A stretch of 64,000 nt of DNA. Origin: an uncultured beta proteobacterium (GTDB lineage: Bacteria > Pseudomonadota > Gammaproteobacteria > Burkholderiales > Burkholderiaceae_C). Positions 46,645 to 55,558 of the stretch are shown in pieces (position 1 is the stretch's first letter; every line of letters starts with the position of its first letter). The stretch covers positions 124,001 through 188,000 of the forward strand of contig CAILAY010000009.1 in the NCBI GenBank assembly GCA_903832285.1, in the 5' to 3' direction. The notes beneath the pieces were generated by a model. The model worked only from the letters and a program-made list of their open reading frames with translations, was not told the origin of the DNA and made no database searches. Both the position numbers and the translations under genes were made by a program.

Positions 46645-48012
46645 ATGACTTATCCTTTGCGTACCCTTTCCCTTCTGTTTCTAGCCTGTATCGCGGCCGT
46701 GCCGGCACAGGCTCAGGGCCTGCGCCCACCCTCGAACTTGAACCTGAACAGCGTCGCTGCCAGAGCTGTTCAGGGCGGGCCGCAGCAGGCCGACTACATC
46801 GTCGCGGTCGTCAATGCAGAGCCAATCACACGCAGTGAATTGCAATTGCGAGTGGCGCGTGCACGCGCCCAGTTGAGCCAGCAGGGCATCGCCATTCCGG
46901 CGCAGGAGGAGTTGGCACGACAGGTGCTGGAACGCCTGATTGGGGAAAAGGCGCAGCTTCAGATGGCCAGTGAGAATGGGGTTCGCGTCGAGGAGGATGC
47001 GATCGATCAGGCGGAGCAGAACGTGGCGCGTCAAAACCAGATCGATGTGGCTGAATTGCGCCGTCGGGTGCAAGTCGATGGGCTCAGCGCAACCCGCTTT
47101 CGGGCCGAATTGCGTGACCAGATCGCACTTTCCCGCTTGCGCGAACGTGAGGTCGACGCGCGCGTGAAAGTGAGTGAACTTGAGATCGACCAGTATCTGC
47201 GAGATCAAAAGAGCAGCACGGATTTGTCGGGTCTGGAGCTGGAACTGGCTCAAGTCCTGGTTGAGGTTCCGGAAAAAGCGACACCAGAGCAAACAAAAGC
47301 TTTGCTGGCGCGCGCGCAGACGGTACTTGAACGCGCCCGGGCGGGGGAGGATTTCAGTGGGCTGATCCGGTCGTTCTCGGATGGAATGGAACGCGCAAGC
47401 GGCAAGTCGATGGGTCTTCGCGGCGCGGACCGTTATCCAACCCTGTTTGTTCAAGCGATTCAGGGCCTGGACAAGGGCGCCATCGCCGGACCGCTGCGCT
47501 CTGCGGCAGGGTTTCATATTCTCAAACTGGTGGACAGGCGCAGTGCAGGTCTACCCCCCAGCACCGTGACGCAGAACCATGCGCGCCACATCTTGCTGCG
47601 CGTTGGACCGCAGTTGACACAGGCCGCTGCGGTTGCGCAACTGGCAGAAGCCAGGAAACGTATCCAGTCCGGGCAGGCTGAATTCGCCGCCGTGGCGAAG
47701 GAACTGTCGCAAGATGGCAGTGCCAAGGACGGAGGAGATCTGGGTTGGGCCGCTCCGGGCCAGTTTGTTCCGGAGTTCGAAGATGTGATGACGAACCTGA
47801 CTCCCGGGCAAATCAGCGACCCGGTTGTTTCGCGGTTTGGCGTGCATCTGATCCAACTGATTGAGCGGCGCGAAACACCCGTAAGCGTACGCGAGCAACG
47901 GGAACTGGTGCGCAATTTCGTGCGGGAGAAGAAGCTTGAGGAAGCCTACGTTACCTGGACCCAGGATGTCCGTGGCAAGGCCTACGTCGAATTCCGCGAA
48001 CCCCCGTTGTGA
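46645..48012 (+). CDS. surA: Periplasmic chaperone / peptidyl-prolyl isomerase SurA
   Basis: Escorts outer-membrane proteins such as LptD to the BAM complex. 455 aa. Signal peptide to AQAQG, N-terminal chaperone domain ([24 protein letters not shown]), then two parvulin domains (about 175-285 and 300-400; second with [14 protein letters not shown] and [18 protein letters not shown]) and a C-terminal helix. It starts 10 nt after lptD and overlaps rsmA by 4 nt. Confidence 0.96.
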   Translation: MTYPLRTLSLLFLACIAAVPAQAQGLRPPSNLNLNSVAARAVQGGPQQADYIVAVVNAEPITRSELQLRVARARAQLSQQGIAIPAQEELARQVLERLIGEKAQLQMASENGVRVEEDAIDQAEQNVARQNQIDVAELRRRVQVDGLSATRFRAELRDQIALSRLREREVDARVKVSELEIDQYLRDQKSSTDLSGLELELAQVLVEVPEKATPEQTKALLARAQTVLERARAGEDFSGLIRSFSDGMERASGKSMGLRGADRYPTLFVQAIQGLDKGAIAGPLRSAAGFHILKLVDRRSAGLPPSTVTQNHARHILLRVGPQLTQAAAVAQLAEARKRIQSGQAEFAAVAKELSQDGSAKDGGDLGWAAPGQFVPEFEDVMTNLTPGQISDPVVSRFGVHLIQLIERRETPVSVREQRELVRNFVREKKLEEAYVTWTQDVRGKAYVEFREPPL

Positions 48013-48818
48013 AGCCAGCCCCCCACGTTGCGCGTAAGCGTTTCGGTCAACATTTTCTGACCGATCAGGCGGTCGTCGAAGCCATCGTGCGTGAGATTGC
48101 TCCCAGACCGGAGCAACTCATGGTTGAAATCGGTCCCGGCCTGGGCGCATTGACCCAACCCCTGGTGGAACGCTTGGGTCGCCTGGCGGTGATCGAACTG
48201 GACCGCGATCTGGCCGCCAGATTGCGCTCACACGCGCAGTTGGACGTGACGGAATCCGATGTGCTCAAGGTCGATTTTTTTGAGTTGGCGCGATCCCTTG
48301 CGGCCGCGCGTCTGGATGCCAAAGGAGTGATGCTGGCGTTGAAACTGCGAGTGGTAGGCAACCTTCCATACAACATTTCCACTCCTATCCTGTTTCATTT
48401 GCTGGATTTTGTGACGGTGATCGAAGATCAGCACTTCATGCTACAAAAAGAGGTGGTGGACCGCATGGTTGCGCGACCTGCCACCAGCGATTACGGTCGT
48501 TTGAGCGTAATGCTGCAATGGCGCTACGCCATGGAAAACATACTGTTGGTTCCGCCGCAGTCGTTTCATCCACCGCCACGGGTGCACAGCGCAGTCGTTC
48601 GGATGCTGCCGCTCGCGAAGCCACCATCAGTTGAGGTTGGCCGTCTGAGTGAGATCGTGCAGGTGGCCTTCAGCCAGCGCCGAAAACTGCTGCGACATAC
48701 CCTGGGAAAGTGGTTGGAACAACAACATTTCAGCGCTAACTTCGACTTGCAGAGGCGGGCCGAGGAAGTGCCGGTGCATGAATATGTTGAACTGGCGGCC
48801 AATTCAACATATTCATGA
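48009..48818 (+). CDS. rsmA: 16S rRNA (adenine-1518-N6/1519-N6)-dimethyltransferase
   Basis: KsgA-type enzyme that dimethylates two adjacent adenines near the 3' end of 16S rRNA. 269 aa. [11 protein letters not shown]-binding [12 protein letters not shown] and catalytic NLPYNIS are present. The start is a GTG overlapping the surA stop (GTGA). The last 15 residues ([14 protein letters not shown]) are encoded by a long palindrome, so this tail is probably variable. Confidence 0.96.
   Translation: MKPAPHVARKRFGQHFLTDQAVVEAIVREIAPRPEQLMVEIGPGLGALTQPLVERLGRLAVIELDRDLAARLRSHAQLDVTESDVLKVDFFELARSLAAARLDAKGVMLALKLRVVGNLPYNISTPILFHLLDFVTVIEDQHFMLQKEVVDRMVARPATSDYGRLSVMLQWRYAMENILLVPPQSFHPPPRVHSAVVRMLPLAKPPSVEVGRLSEIVQVAFSQRRKLLRHTLGKWLEQQHFSANFDLQRRAEEVPVHEYVELAANSTYS
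48777..48817. repeat. 41-nt near-perfect palindrome at the 3' end of rsmA
   Basis: 15-nt perfect arms CATGAATATGTTGAA / TTCAACATATTCATG plus an inner TGGC/GCCA, broken by one mismatch. Both strands encode almost the same peptide ([13 protein letters not shown] on plus, [13 protein letters not shown] on minus). It overlaps the rsmA stop codon. Confidence 0.85.
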
Positions 48819-48819
48819 A

Positions 48820-48844
48820 AAATCCCGTCGCGTGGACGGGATTT
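48820..48844 (-). terminator. Intrinsic terminator, U-tract on the minus strand
   Basis: Perfect 10-bp stem AAATCCCGTC / GACGGGATTT with a 5-nt loop. On the minus strand it is followed by a T run, fitting termination of transcripts coming from the barstar side. On the plus strand the T run is short, so it would be weaker for rsmA. Confidence 0.75.
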
Positions 48845-48903
48845 AGATAGATGCCACCGACGTTTCATTCGGGCCGAAACTGCCGCGTCAGGCCACTTGG
48901 ACG

Positions 48904-49152
48904 TTAAGCCGCGGCGAGCCAATAGCCGGAATTGAATGGGCTGCTCATGCGCAGCGCTAACGGCGATACGTCGAGCAACTTGTCAGTGGGCATCTTCTCG
49001 CCTGCGTCGTGGCCCAATTCAATACCGCTTACCAAGGTCGCGGTGTCCTCGATTGGACTAGCCTCTTTCGCCCGTTCTGCCTGGCTGGAGGTTGCAGAAC
49101 GGGCTACAGAAAAGAATAGAAACATCGAAACGGTATCTTCCGTTCGCCCCAA
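48904..49152 (-). CDS. Possible small ORF downstream of barstar
   Basis: 82 codons, overlapping the barstar 3' end in another frame and reading through the hairpin at 49070-49104. The C-terminal ~50 residues (from SPIEDTATLVSGIELGHDAGE) look protein-like, the N-terminal part does not. It may be a remnant, a real gene with a later start, or chance. Confidence 0.25.
   Translation of the reverse strand: MGRTEDTVSMFLFFSVARSATSSQAERAKEASPIEDTATLVSGIELGHDAGEKMPTDKLLDVSPLALRMSSPFNSGYWLAAA
49070..49104 (-). terminator. Hairpin at the barstar stop codon
   Basis: Perfect 11-bp inverted repeat GCCCGTTCTGC / GCAGAACGGGC with a 13-nt loop, starting at the barstar stop codon. There is no U run after it, so it may stabilise the transcript end or act as a weak or factor-assisted terminator. 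Confidence 0.5.
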
Positions 49153-49505
49153 TAATCAGCGGTGTCCCGGAAAATATCCAGCAACTGCTCGCGCGCTTCC
49201 TTGTCGAACTTGGCATGCGCTGGAATGTGTTCCAACACCACGACAAATCCGGGCTGTTGGCCAGACTTATGCAGCGGATCAGTCAGGCAGTCATAGAGCG
49301 CGTCGAAGTTCTTTCCAAAATGTGCAGGGAAAGTAAATTTCTGGGCGATCAGGTCCAGCACATCCTGCTTGCTTTGGGCGGTGGCTAAATTGGCGTACAG
49401 AAAGTGGTGGCCCAAATGTTGGGCCGCCTCCTGCAGGTCGCTCACGCGAAAGGCGCGAATCGACTGCACGATGTTGGTTCTGACGTTACGAAGTGGCATT
49501 TCCAT
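49104..49505 (-). CDS. Barstar-family ribonuclease inhibitor
   Basis: 133 aa. The barstar fold pattern is clear in the second half: QDVLDLIAQKFTFPAHFGKNFDALYDCLTDPL, the segment that in barstar includes the residues contacting the ribonuclease active site. GGAG lies just before the ATG; a second ATG two codons on has better spacing. It is encoded 66 nt downstream of the secreted ribonuclease, so it should protect the cytoplasm from that enzyme before export. Confidence 0.9.
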   Translation of the reverse strand: MEMPLRNVRTNIVQSIRAFRVSDLQEAAQHLGHHFLYANLATAQSKQDVLDLIAQKFTFPAHFGKNFDALYDCLTDPLHKSGQQPGFVVVLEHIPAHAKFDKEAREQLLDIFRDTADYWGERKIPFRCFYSFL

Positions 49506-49538
49506 CTCCGCTTCTCTTTCTCATTAGGACAAACAAAA

Positions 49539-49559
49539 TGACTGCATCAAATGCAGTCA
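49539..49559 (-). terminator. Hairpin between the ribonuclease and barstar genes
   Basis: Perfect 9-bp stem TGACTGCAT-caa-ATGCAGTCA in the 66-nt gap. On the minus strand it is followed by ATTTTGTTTG, a weak U tract. It could set the ratio of ribonuclease to inhibitor mRNA by partial termination or by blocking 3' decay. Confidence 0.45.
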
Positions 49560-49571
49560 CAACAAAACTTC

Positions 49572-49976
49572 TTACCGGGTAATCTTGCGAAAGCCCGCAT
49601 AGTGATCGTCGCTGTAATAGCAAACTTCAGGATTCTTCGGCATACCGCCACAGGCGATCCGCCGCGCTCCGCGACTCCTCACCCCTGGTGTCTTGACCGT
49701 GTACTCGCGGTAATAACCCCGCTCGCGCACCGGCAACCGACGCTCCCGATTCCCGAAAACAGCGCCATCCTTGTCATAAGGAAACGGACCCCCCTGAAAA
49801 ATCAGTGCGTACGTTTGCTGACCCTGTACCGGCAAGTCACCCAATGTCACCGTGCTATCACCAATACCTCGTGCCCCAGCAGAGATGCCATTTGCATGCG
49901 CTAAAAGGGTGCCCCCAAGAAAAGCTGCCAGTAAAAAACTGACCACTGGCACTTTGTGTGCCGCCAAACGCGCCAT
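49572..49976 (-). CDS. Secreted guanyl-specific ribonuclease (barnase/RNase Sa-like)
   Basis: 134 aa from the ATG giving a typical signal peptide (MARLAAHKVPVVSFLLAAF to AHA); the track ORF extends 45 codons upstream. The mature ~106 residues match the microbial N1/T1 ribonuclease fold: LIFQGGPFPYDKDGAVFGNRE, catalytic Glu91 in YYREYTV, Arg near 106 in RGARRI, and His125 in DDHYAGFRKI. Two cysteines (109 and 119) may form a disulfide. Exported, with a barstar-like inhibitor encoded next. Confidence 0.9.
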   Translation of the reverse strand: MARLAAHKVPVVSFLLAAFLGGTLLAHANGISAGARGIGDSTVTLGDLPVQGQQTYALIFQGGPFPYDKDGAVFGNRERRLPVRERGYYREYTVKTPGVRSRGARRIACGGMPKNPEVCYYSDDHYAGFRKITR

Positions 49977-50144
49977 GAAATGAAAACTCGGTTTGAAAAA
50001 CGCCAGAAGGCATCGGGTAAACCCGAAAAGCACTGGGGGCAGAGTGTGCCCGATACAGCGGAAAAAAGCAAGCATTTGCTCAAATAATGGGCAAATCCAA
50101 CGGGCTCTCAACCCGCGAGAGTGGGTGCTAGCTAAGCTGTCAAT

Positions 50145-52457
50145 CTATTGGCGTGCAGCATTCGCATCAGCCACTGTGAGCGCTGTCATGTTCACTATGC
50201 GGCGCACGGTCGTACTGGCGGTTAAGATGTGCACTGGTTTGGCAGCTCCCAGCAAAACCGGCCCGATGGCGATGTTGCCTCCGGCAGCGGTCTTTAGCAG
50301 GTTGTAAGAAATATTGGCGGCGTCGATGTTGGGTAGCACCAGCAAATTGGCGCTGCCAGTCAGCGTGTTGTTCGGCATGAGTGCGTGTCGTGCAGCGGCG
50401 TCCAGCGCCGCATCTCCGTGCATTTCCCCGTCCACCTCCAACCACGGCGCCTGCGCGCGCAACACAACCAGGGTCTGGCGCATCTTGAGGGCGCTAGGTT
50501 GGTTGGACGAGCCAAAGCTGGAATGGGACAGCAGAGCGGCTTTGGGTTTGATGCCAAAACGCATCATTTCTTCGGCGGCCATCACCGTGATTTCAGCGAG
50601 TTGATCGGCAGTTGGATCGTAATTGACGTGGGTGTCAACCAGGAACACTTGTCGATCCGGCAGCATCAGACCATTCATGCAGGCGAACGCGCTGACGCCA
50701 CTGCGCTTGCCGATGACCTGTTCGATGTATTGCAGGTGCATGGCAGTTGAGCCCCAGGTGCCGCAAATGAGGCCGTCGACGTGACCTTTATGCAACAGCA
50801 TCGAGCCGATAAGCGTGAGCCGCCGCCGCATTTCGATCTTCGCCATCTGCGTGGTGATGCCTTTGCGTTCGGTCATGCGGTGATAGGTTTGCCAGAAATC
50901 GCGATAGCGCTCATCCTGCTCGACGTTGACGACATCGTAGTCGACGCCCTGTTCCAGCCGAAGTCCGAACTTCTCGATGCGTGCCGCAATCACACCCGGT
51001 CGCCCTATCAGTGTTGGTCGGGCCAGTCCCTCGTCCACAACGATCTGCGCAGCACGCAATACGCGTTCCTCTTCCCCTTCAGCGTATCCCACGCGCTTCT
51101 TGATGGCTTTTTTGGCCGCGGTAAAGATCGGCTTCATGGTTGTGCCTGAAGCGTAGACAAAGTTCTGCAGCCGCTCTCGGTAGGCATCCATGTCCCAGAT
51201 CGGGCGTAGCGCCACGCCGCTCTCGGCGGCAGCCTGCGCCACGGCCGGCGCGATCTTCATCATCAAGCGCGGATCAAAGGGCTTCGGAATCAAATACTCC
51301 GGGCCAAATGCCAAGGGTTCTCCGGAATATGCGGCAGCGACCACCTCGCTCTGCTCGGCCTGGGCCAGTTCGGCAATGGCATGCACAGCCGCGATTTCCA
51401 TTTCGACCGTGATCGTCGTGGCGCCGCAGTCCAGAGCGCCCCGGAAAATGTAGGGAAAGCAAAGAACATTGTTGACCTGATTTGGATAATCGCTGCGGCC
51501 TGTCGCCATGACGGCGTCATCGCGCACGGCCTTGACTTCCTCTGGGGAAATCTCAGGTGTTGGATTTGCCAGCGCAAAAATCAGCGGCTTGGCGGCCATC
51601 TTGCGCACCATCTCAGACTTGAGCACACCACCGGCTGACAGCCCCAGAAATACGTCCGCACCTTCGACGATCTCGCCCAGAGTGCGGGCGTCGGTCTTTT
51701 GTGCAAAGACGATTTTGTCGTCGTCCATCAACTCGGTGCGGCCTTGGTACACCACACCAGCGAGATCAGTCACATAAATGTTCTCCCGTGGAATCCCGAG
51801 TTTGACCAGCAGCCCCAGGCAGGCAAGTGCAGCCGCGCCAGCGCCGGAGGTCACCAACTTGATTTGTTTTGGGTCTTTCCCCACGACTTTGAGGCCATTG
51901 AAGATAGCAGCACCCACGACAATGGCTGTGCCATGCTGGTCGTCATGGAAAACGGGGATCTTCATGCGCTCACGCAACTTGCGCTCTACATAAAAGCAGT
52001 CGGGTGCCTTGATGTCCTCCAGATTGATACCGCCGAATGTGGGCTCCAGCGCCGCGACGATGTCTACAAGTTTGTCCAGATTCCGTTCGTCAATCTCCAG
52101 ATCAAAGACGTCGATGCCGGCAAACTTCTTGAACAAGACGCCCTTGCCCTCCATCACAGGCTTGGCCGCTAGCGGGCCAATGTCTCCCAGTCCCAGCACT
52201 GCGGTTCCGTTGGTGATGACCGCTACCAGATTTCCCCGACTGGTGTAGCGGAAGGCCGCCGCCGGGTCCTTCACGATTTCTTCGCAAGGCGCGGCAACGC
52301 CTGGCGTATAGGCCAGGCCTAGGTCGTGCTGATTCACGAGTTGTTTGGTCGCCGCAATCGAGATCTTTCCGGGCGCCGGGAATTCGTGGTAGTCGAGTGC
52401 CGCGCGACGCAGTTCAGCGCCCCGATCATCATGATTGGTTGGCGAGTTCTTGGGCAT
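50145..52457 (-). CDS. maeB: NADP-dependent malic enzyme with phosphotransacetylase-like C-terminal domain
   Basis: Oxidative decarboxylation of malate to pyruvate with NADPH formation. 770 aa, the MaeB hybrid. The malic domain (to about 430) has [25 protein letters not shown] and the nucleotide site [16 protein letters not shown]. The C-terminal ~330 residues resemble phosphate acetyltransferase but in this family act as an acetyl-CoA-sensing regulatory domain. Divergent promoter region not shared: pepP lies upstream on the same strand. Confidence 0.96.
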   Translation of the reverse strand: MPKNSPTNHDDRGAELRRAALDYHEFPAPGKISIAATKQLVNQHDLGLAYTPGVAAPCEEIVKDPAAAFRYTSRGNLVAVITNGTAVLGLGDIGPLAAKPVMEGKGVLFKKFAGIDVFDLEIDERNLDKLVDIVAALEPTFGGINLEDIKAPDCFYVERKLRERMKIPVFHDDQHGTAIVVGAAIFNGLKVVGKDPKQIKLVTSGAGAAALACLGLLVKLGIPRENIYVTDLAGVVYQGRTELMDDDKIVFAQKTDARTLGEIVEGADVFLGLSAGGVLKSEMVRKMAAKPLIFALANPTPEISPEEVKAVRDDAVMATGRSDYPNQVNNVLCFPYIFRGALDCGATTITVEMEIAAVHAIAELAQAEQSEVVAAAYSGEPLAFGPEYLIPKPFDPRLMMKIAPAVAQAAAESGVALRPIWDMDAYRERLQNFVYASGTTMKPIFTAAKKAIKKRVGYAEGEEERVLRAAQIVVDEGLARPTLIGRPGVIAARIEKFGLRLEQGVDYDVVNVEQDERYRDFWQTYHRMTERKGITTQMAKIEMRRRLTLIGSMLLHKGHVDGLICGTWGSTAMHLQYIEQVIGKRSGVSAFACMNGLMLPDRQVFLVDTHVNYDPTADQLAEITVMAAEEMMRFGIKPKAALLSHSSFGSSNQPSALKMRQTLVVLRAQAPWLEVDGEMHGDAALDAAARHALMPNNTLTGSANLLVLPNIDAANISYNLLKTAAGGNIAIGPVLLGAAKPVHILTASTTVRRIVNMTALTVADANAARQ

Positions 52458-52613
52458 ATTCTTGGTCTCCCGACTCTGGCAGCCTGACGGTCGCCGATTG
52501 TATAAATTATCGCTGGGCCCGATGACTCATTAATCGCACCGGGCGCTGCAAGTTGTTCATTGTAGGCGTGCCAACTCAAGCTTCTGATGCTCTGGGACAG
52601 TCACGGTGCCGCA

Positions 52614-54008
52614 TCACCCGCGCATCAGGGCTTCGATTTCGTCGCCGTCCACCGGCACGGTGCGACTGATTAAGTCGCAACCCTCAGTGGTCACGATCGC
52701 GTCATCTTCAATCCGGATCCCGATGTTGTGATAGCACTCTGGCACCCCCGCATCGGCACGCACATAAATCCCGGGCTCGATCGTCAAAACCATTCCGGCG
52801 CGCAAAATGCGGCTGGGCCGGTTGACTATGATTTCGCCGGACAATGGGTCCTTGCGCTCGTCGGTTTGGCCGACCTCGCCGGGTTCCACATAGCTTCCAC
52901 AGTCGTGCACGTCCATCCCTAGCCAATGGCCGGTGCGATGCATGTAAAACTTGGAATAGGCGCGCTTCTCGATAACATCGTCCAAGGTGCCCACCAGATT
53001 CGCATCCAGCAGACCAAGGTCCAGCATGCCCTGGGCCAGAACCTTGACTGTGGCATCGTGCGGATCAGTGAAACGGGCACCTTCACGCGTGGCGGTTATG
53101 GCTGCCACCTGGCTGGCCAACACCAGGTCATAGAGCGTGCGCTGCGCGGCGCTGAAGCGTCCATTGGCAGGAAATGTGCGCGTGATATCGCTGGCGTACC
53201 CGTTAAGTTCACATCCGGCGTCCATCAGCACCAATTCTCCGGCGTGAACCGGGGCGGCATCCGCCCTGTAATGCAGCACGCAGGCATTTGCCCCGGATGC
53301 GACGATTGAGCCGTAAGCGGGAAATTGCGAGCCATGGCGGCGGAACTCGTGCAGCACTTCCGCCTCCAGGTGGAACTCGCGTACGTCCTTGCCGGCACGC
53401 AACATCTGTGCGCTGCATTGCATGGCTCGAATGTGCGCCTGCGCTGAAATTTCTGCGGCCCTGCGCATAAGGTCTTGTTCGTGTGCGTCCTTGAAGAGGC
53501 GCATTTCATCCAAGGGGACACATGCGTCACACTGCAACCGCGGTGTCAGGGCCCCATAGCGAACGCGAGCGCGAACCTTGTCCAGCCAGGACATCACCCG
53601 TGACTCGATGCCTTGTTGGGTCGCAAAGGGGTACCAGACGGCGTTTCGGTTCTCCAGCATCGTAGGCAGTTTGGTGTCCAGTTCCGCAACGGAATACGCA
53701 GCATCCACGCCCAACGCAGCGGGCGCCTCTACGGGTCCAAGTCGACTGCCATCCCAGATTTCACGCTCTGGGTCCTTAGGTTGACAAAACAACGTAGAGT
53801 GCCCGTCGGCGGTGATGACCAGCCAAGCGTTGGGCTCGCAAAATCCTGTCAAATAGTAGAAATAGCTGTCGTGTCTGTAGGGGAAATCGTTGTCACGATT
53901 GCGCGCCCGTTCGGGAGCGGTGGGCACAATGGCGATGGCGTTCTGGCCCAACTGGCTCGCGAAGCGCGCGCGCCGGAGCGCATAAATGGGTTTATCATTC
54001 TTGGGCAT
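52614..54008 (-). CDS. pepP: Xaa-Pro aminopeptidase
   Basis: Removes N-terminal residues preceding proline; M24B metallopeptidase. 464 aa from MPKNDKPIYALRRARF. N-terminal creatinase-like domain (NDFPYRHDSYFYYLTGFCEP), then the pita-bread domain with metal ligands in LMDAGCELNGYASDITRTFP (two Asp), HRTGHWLGMDVHD (His), LTIEPGIYV (Glu) and RIEDDAIVT (Glu). The track start is 12 codons too early. The first residues MPKN are the same as in maeB, probably by chance. Confidence 0.95.
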   Translation of the reverse strand: MPKNDKPIYALRRARFASQLGQNAIAIVPTAPERARNRDNDFPYRHDSYFYYLTGFCEPNAWLVITADGHSTLFCQPKDPEREIWDGSRLGPVEAPAALGVDAAYSVAELDTKLPTMLENRNAVWYPFATQQGIESRVMSWLDKVRARVRYGALTPRLQCDACVPLDEMRLFKDAHEQDLMRRAAEISAQAHIRAMQCSAQMLRAGKDVREFHLEAEVLHEFRRHGSQFPAYGSIVASGANACVLHYRADAAPVHAGELVLMDAGCELNGYASDITRTFPANGRFSAAQRTLYDLVLASQVAAITATREGARFTDPHDATVKVLAQGMLDLGLLDANLVGTLDDVIEKRAYSKFYMHRTGHWLGMDVHDCGSYVEPGEVGQTDERKDPLSGEIIVNRPSRILRAGMVLTIEPGIYVRADAGVPECYHNIGIRIEDDAIVTTEGCDLISRTVPVDGDEIEALMRG

Positions 54009-54137
54009 GGTGCAGTCCTGAAGTACCCCCCGATTTTCAACCAATTTGTTCTGGCGGGTTCTTTAATGGTTATTGCCGATCGGTACGGCCTGCAGTTCGA
54101 GGTCGGGTAAATAATGCGCTTTCCGGAAAGAAACAAT

Positions 54138-54935
54138 ATGTCTTTGCTCAGCTGGTTCTCACGCAAGAAGTCCGACTCGTCTATCACCCTGCACGGTCCT
54201 GATATCAGGCAACCGGTAGAACACACCCAGCCTATGGCACTTGAGCAGACTAATTCCTCGGCGTTGAGTGCGTTGGCTGAGCCTCGCCCTGCCAATCGCG
54301 CCGTAGAGAATGCGGCGGTGCGCGAACAGTTGAAAACCCAGAGTCTCGCACGGCGAGAACAACTGTACGGGGCCGTGCGGGAATCACTGCTTCGCATTGG
54401 AATTCTGGCTGCCAGCTACAAATTCAAGGTATTGGCACTGGATCAGGCCGGTCGGCAATACCTGGTAATGATTGACGTGGCCGCGAACCTGAGCGACGAC
54501 GTTGCGAAAATGTCGCAGGTTGAGACGCTGATTGCCGCCAATGCGAAGTCTCGTTACGACCTCGTCGTGACCGCGGTGTATTGGCGCAGGGACGATCCTT
54601 TAACCGAGCACAGGATACAGACGGTTGGCGCTACCCCCAGCCCTGCATCGGCTGAGGCCCCCCCCAAGATGACAGAAATTTCCAAGAAGTTGACCGAGCC
54701 CGCGGCGACAGCCGATCAGGCAGGGTCCCGCTATGAGCCGCTTCAGACTGAAGAGATGTTGGCATTCAAGCGTGCACTCGCGGTCACCGCGAACCCGCCT
54801 GCACCCGCGGCCACGGCGCGGGCTCCCGTGCGTGGCTTCAGCCCATTGGCGACTGGCTATGAAGATACGCAAGTGGTGAGTCCGGATACGCGGCCCCCAA
54901 AACTGGATAACTCGCAACGCGGCGATCTGAATTAG
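54138..54935 (+). CDS. Conserved-looking hypothetical protein
   Basis: 265 aa from the ATG preceded by GGAAAG (MSLLSWFSRKK). A basic, amphipathic N-terminus is followed by a helical region (about 50-95; ENAAVREQLKTQSLARREQL), a central alpha/beta segment (YKFKVLALDQAGRQYLVMIDV, SRYDLVVTAVYWRRDD) and a long Ala/Pro-rich disordered tail. No signal peptide or named domain. It sits between divergent pepP and convergent apt. Function unknown. Confidence 0.75.
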   Translation: MSLLSWFSRKKSDSSITLHGPDIRQPVEHTQPMALEQTNSSALSALAEPRPANRAVENAAVREQLKTQSLARREQLYGAVRESLLRIGILAASYKFKVLALDQAGRQYLVMIDVAANLSDDVAKMSQVETLIAANAKSRYDLVVTAVYWRRDDPLTEHRIQTVGATPSPASAEAPPKMTEISKKLTEPAATADQAGSRYEPLQTEEMLAFKRALAVTANPPAPAATARAPVRGFSPLATGYEDTQVVSPDTRPPKLDNSQRGDLN

Positions 54936-54964
54936 TGGTCGACCCAAACTGGGCTGGCATGCGC

Positions 54965-55519
54965 TCAGTGTCCGGCGAAATCAAGCAGCGTATAGAGTTC
55001 GAGTCCGCTGGCCCGCACCTTGGCCGATCCGCCTAGTTCGGGCAAGTCGACGATCGCGGCCCCCTCGATCACGACAGCACCGAGTTTCTCCAGAAGATTC
55101 TTTCCCGCAAGCATGGTGCCACCCGTCGCGATCAGGTCATCAATCAGCAGGACACGGTTGCCGGGCCTGACAGCGTCCGTGTGCAATTCCACGGTGGCGC
55201 TGCCATATTCAAGCTCGTAGGTCTCCTTGACCGTTTCAAAGGGCAGTTTGCCCTTTTTCCGTATGGGTATGAAGCCGACGTTGAGTTCATAGGCAACCAC
55301 CGCACCCAGTATAAAACCGCGAGCATCCAGCCCAGCGACAACATCGGGCCGCAGATCCGGGTCCATATAGCGGTGCACGAAGGCATCGATCAGCACACGA
55401 AAAACCTTGGGATCCTGTAGCAATGGTGTGATGTCGCGAAACTGGACTCCAGGCGCGGGCCAATCTGGCACGGTTCGGATGTGCCCCTTGAGGTATTGAC
55501 TGATGCTGAAGTTGTCCAT
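54965..55519 (-). CDS. apt: Adenine phosphoribosyltransferase
   Basis: Salvages adenine to AMP using PRPP. 184 aa. [29 protein letters not shown], the Apt segment [10 protein letters not shown] and the PRPP-binding motif [13 protein letters not shown] are all present. Located 39 nt downstream of the antiporter gene on the same strand. Confidence 0.96.
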   Translation of the reverse strand: MDNFSISQYLKGHIRTVPDWPAPGVQFRDITPLLQDPKVFRVLIDAFVHRYMDPDLRPDVVAGLDARGFILGAVVAYELNVGFIPIRKKGKLPFETVKETYELEYGSATVELHTDAVRPGNRVLLIDDLIATGGTMLAGKNLLEKLGAVVIEGAAIVDLPELGGSAKVRASGLELYTLLDFAGH

Positions 55520-55558
55520 ATTTGATCACGCAAAACGTTGATTCAATAGGCGGATAGC

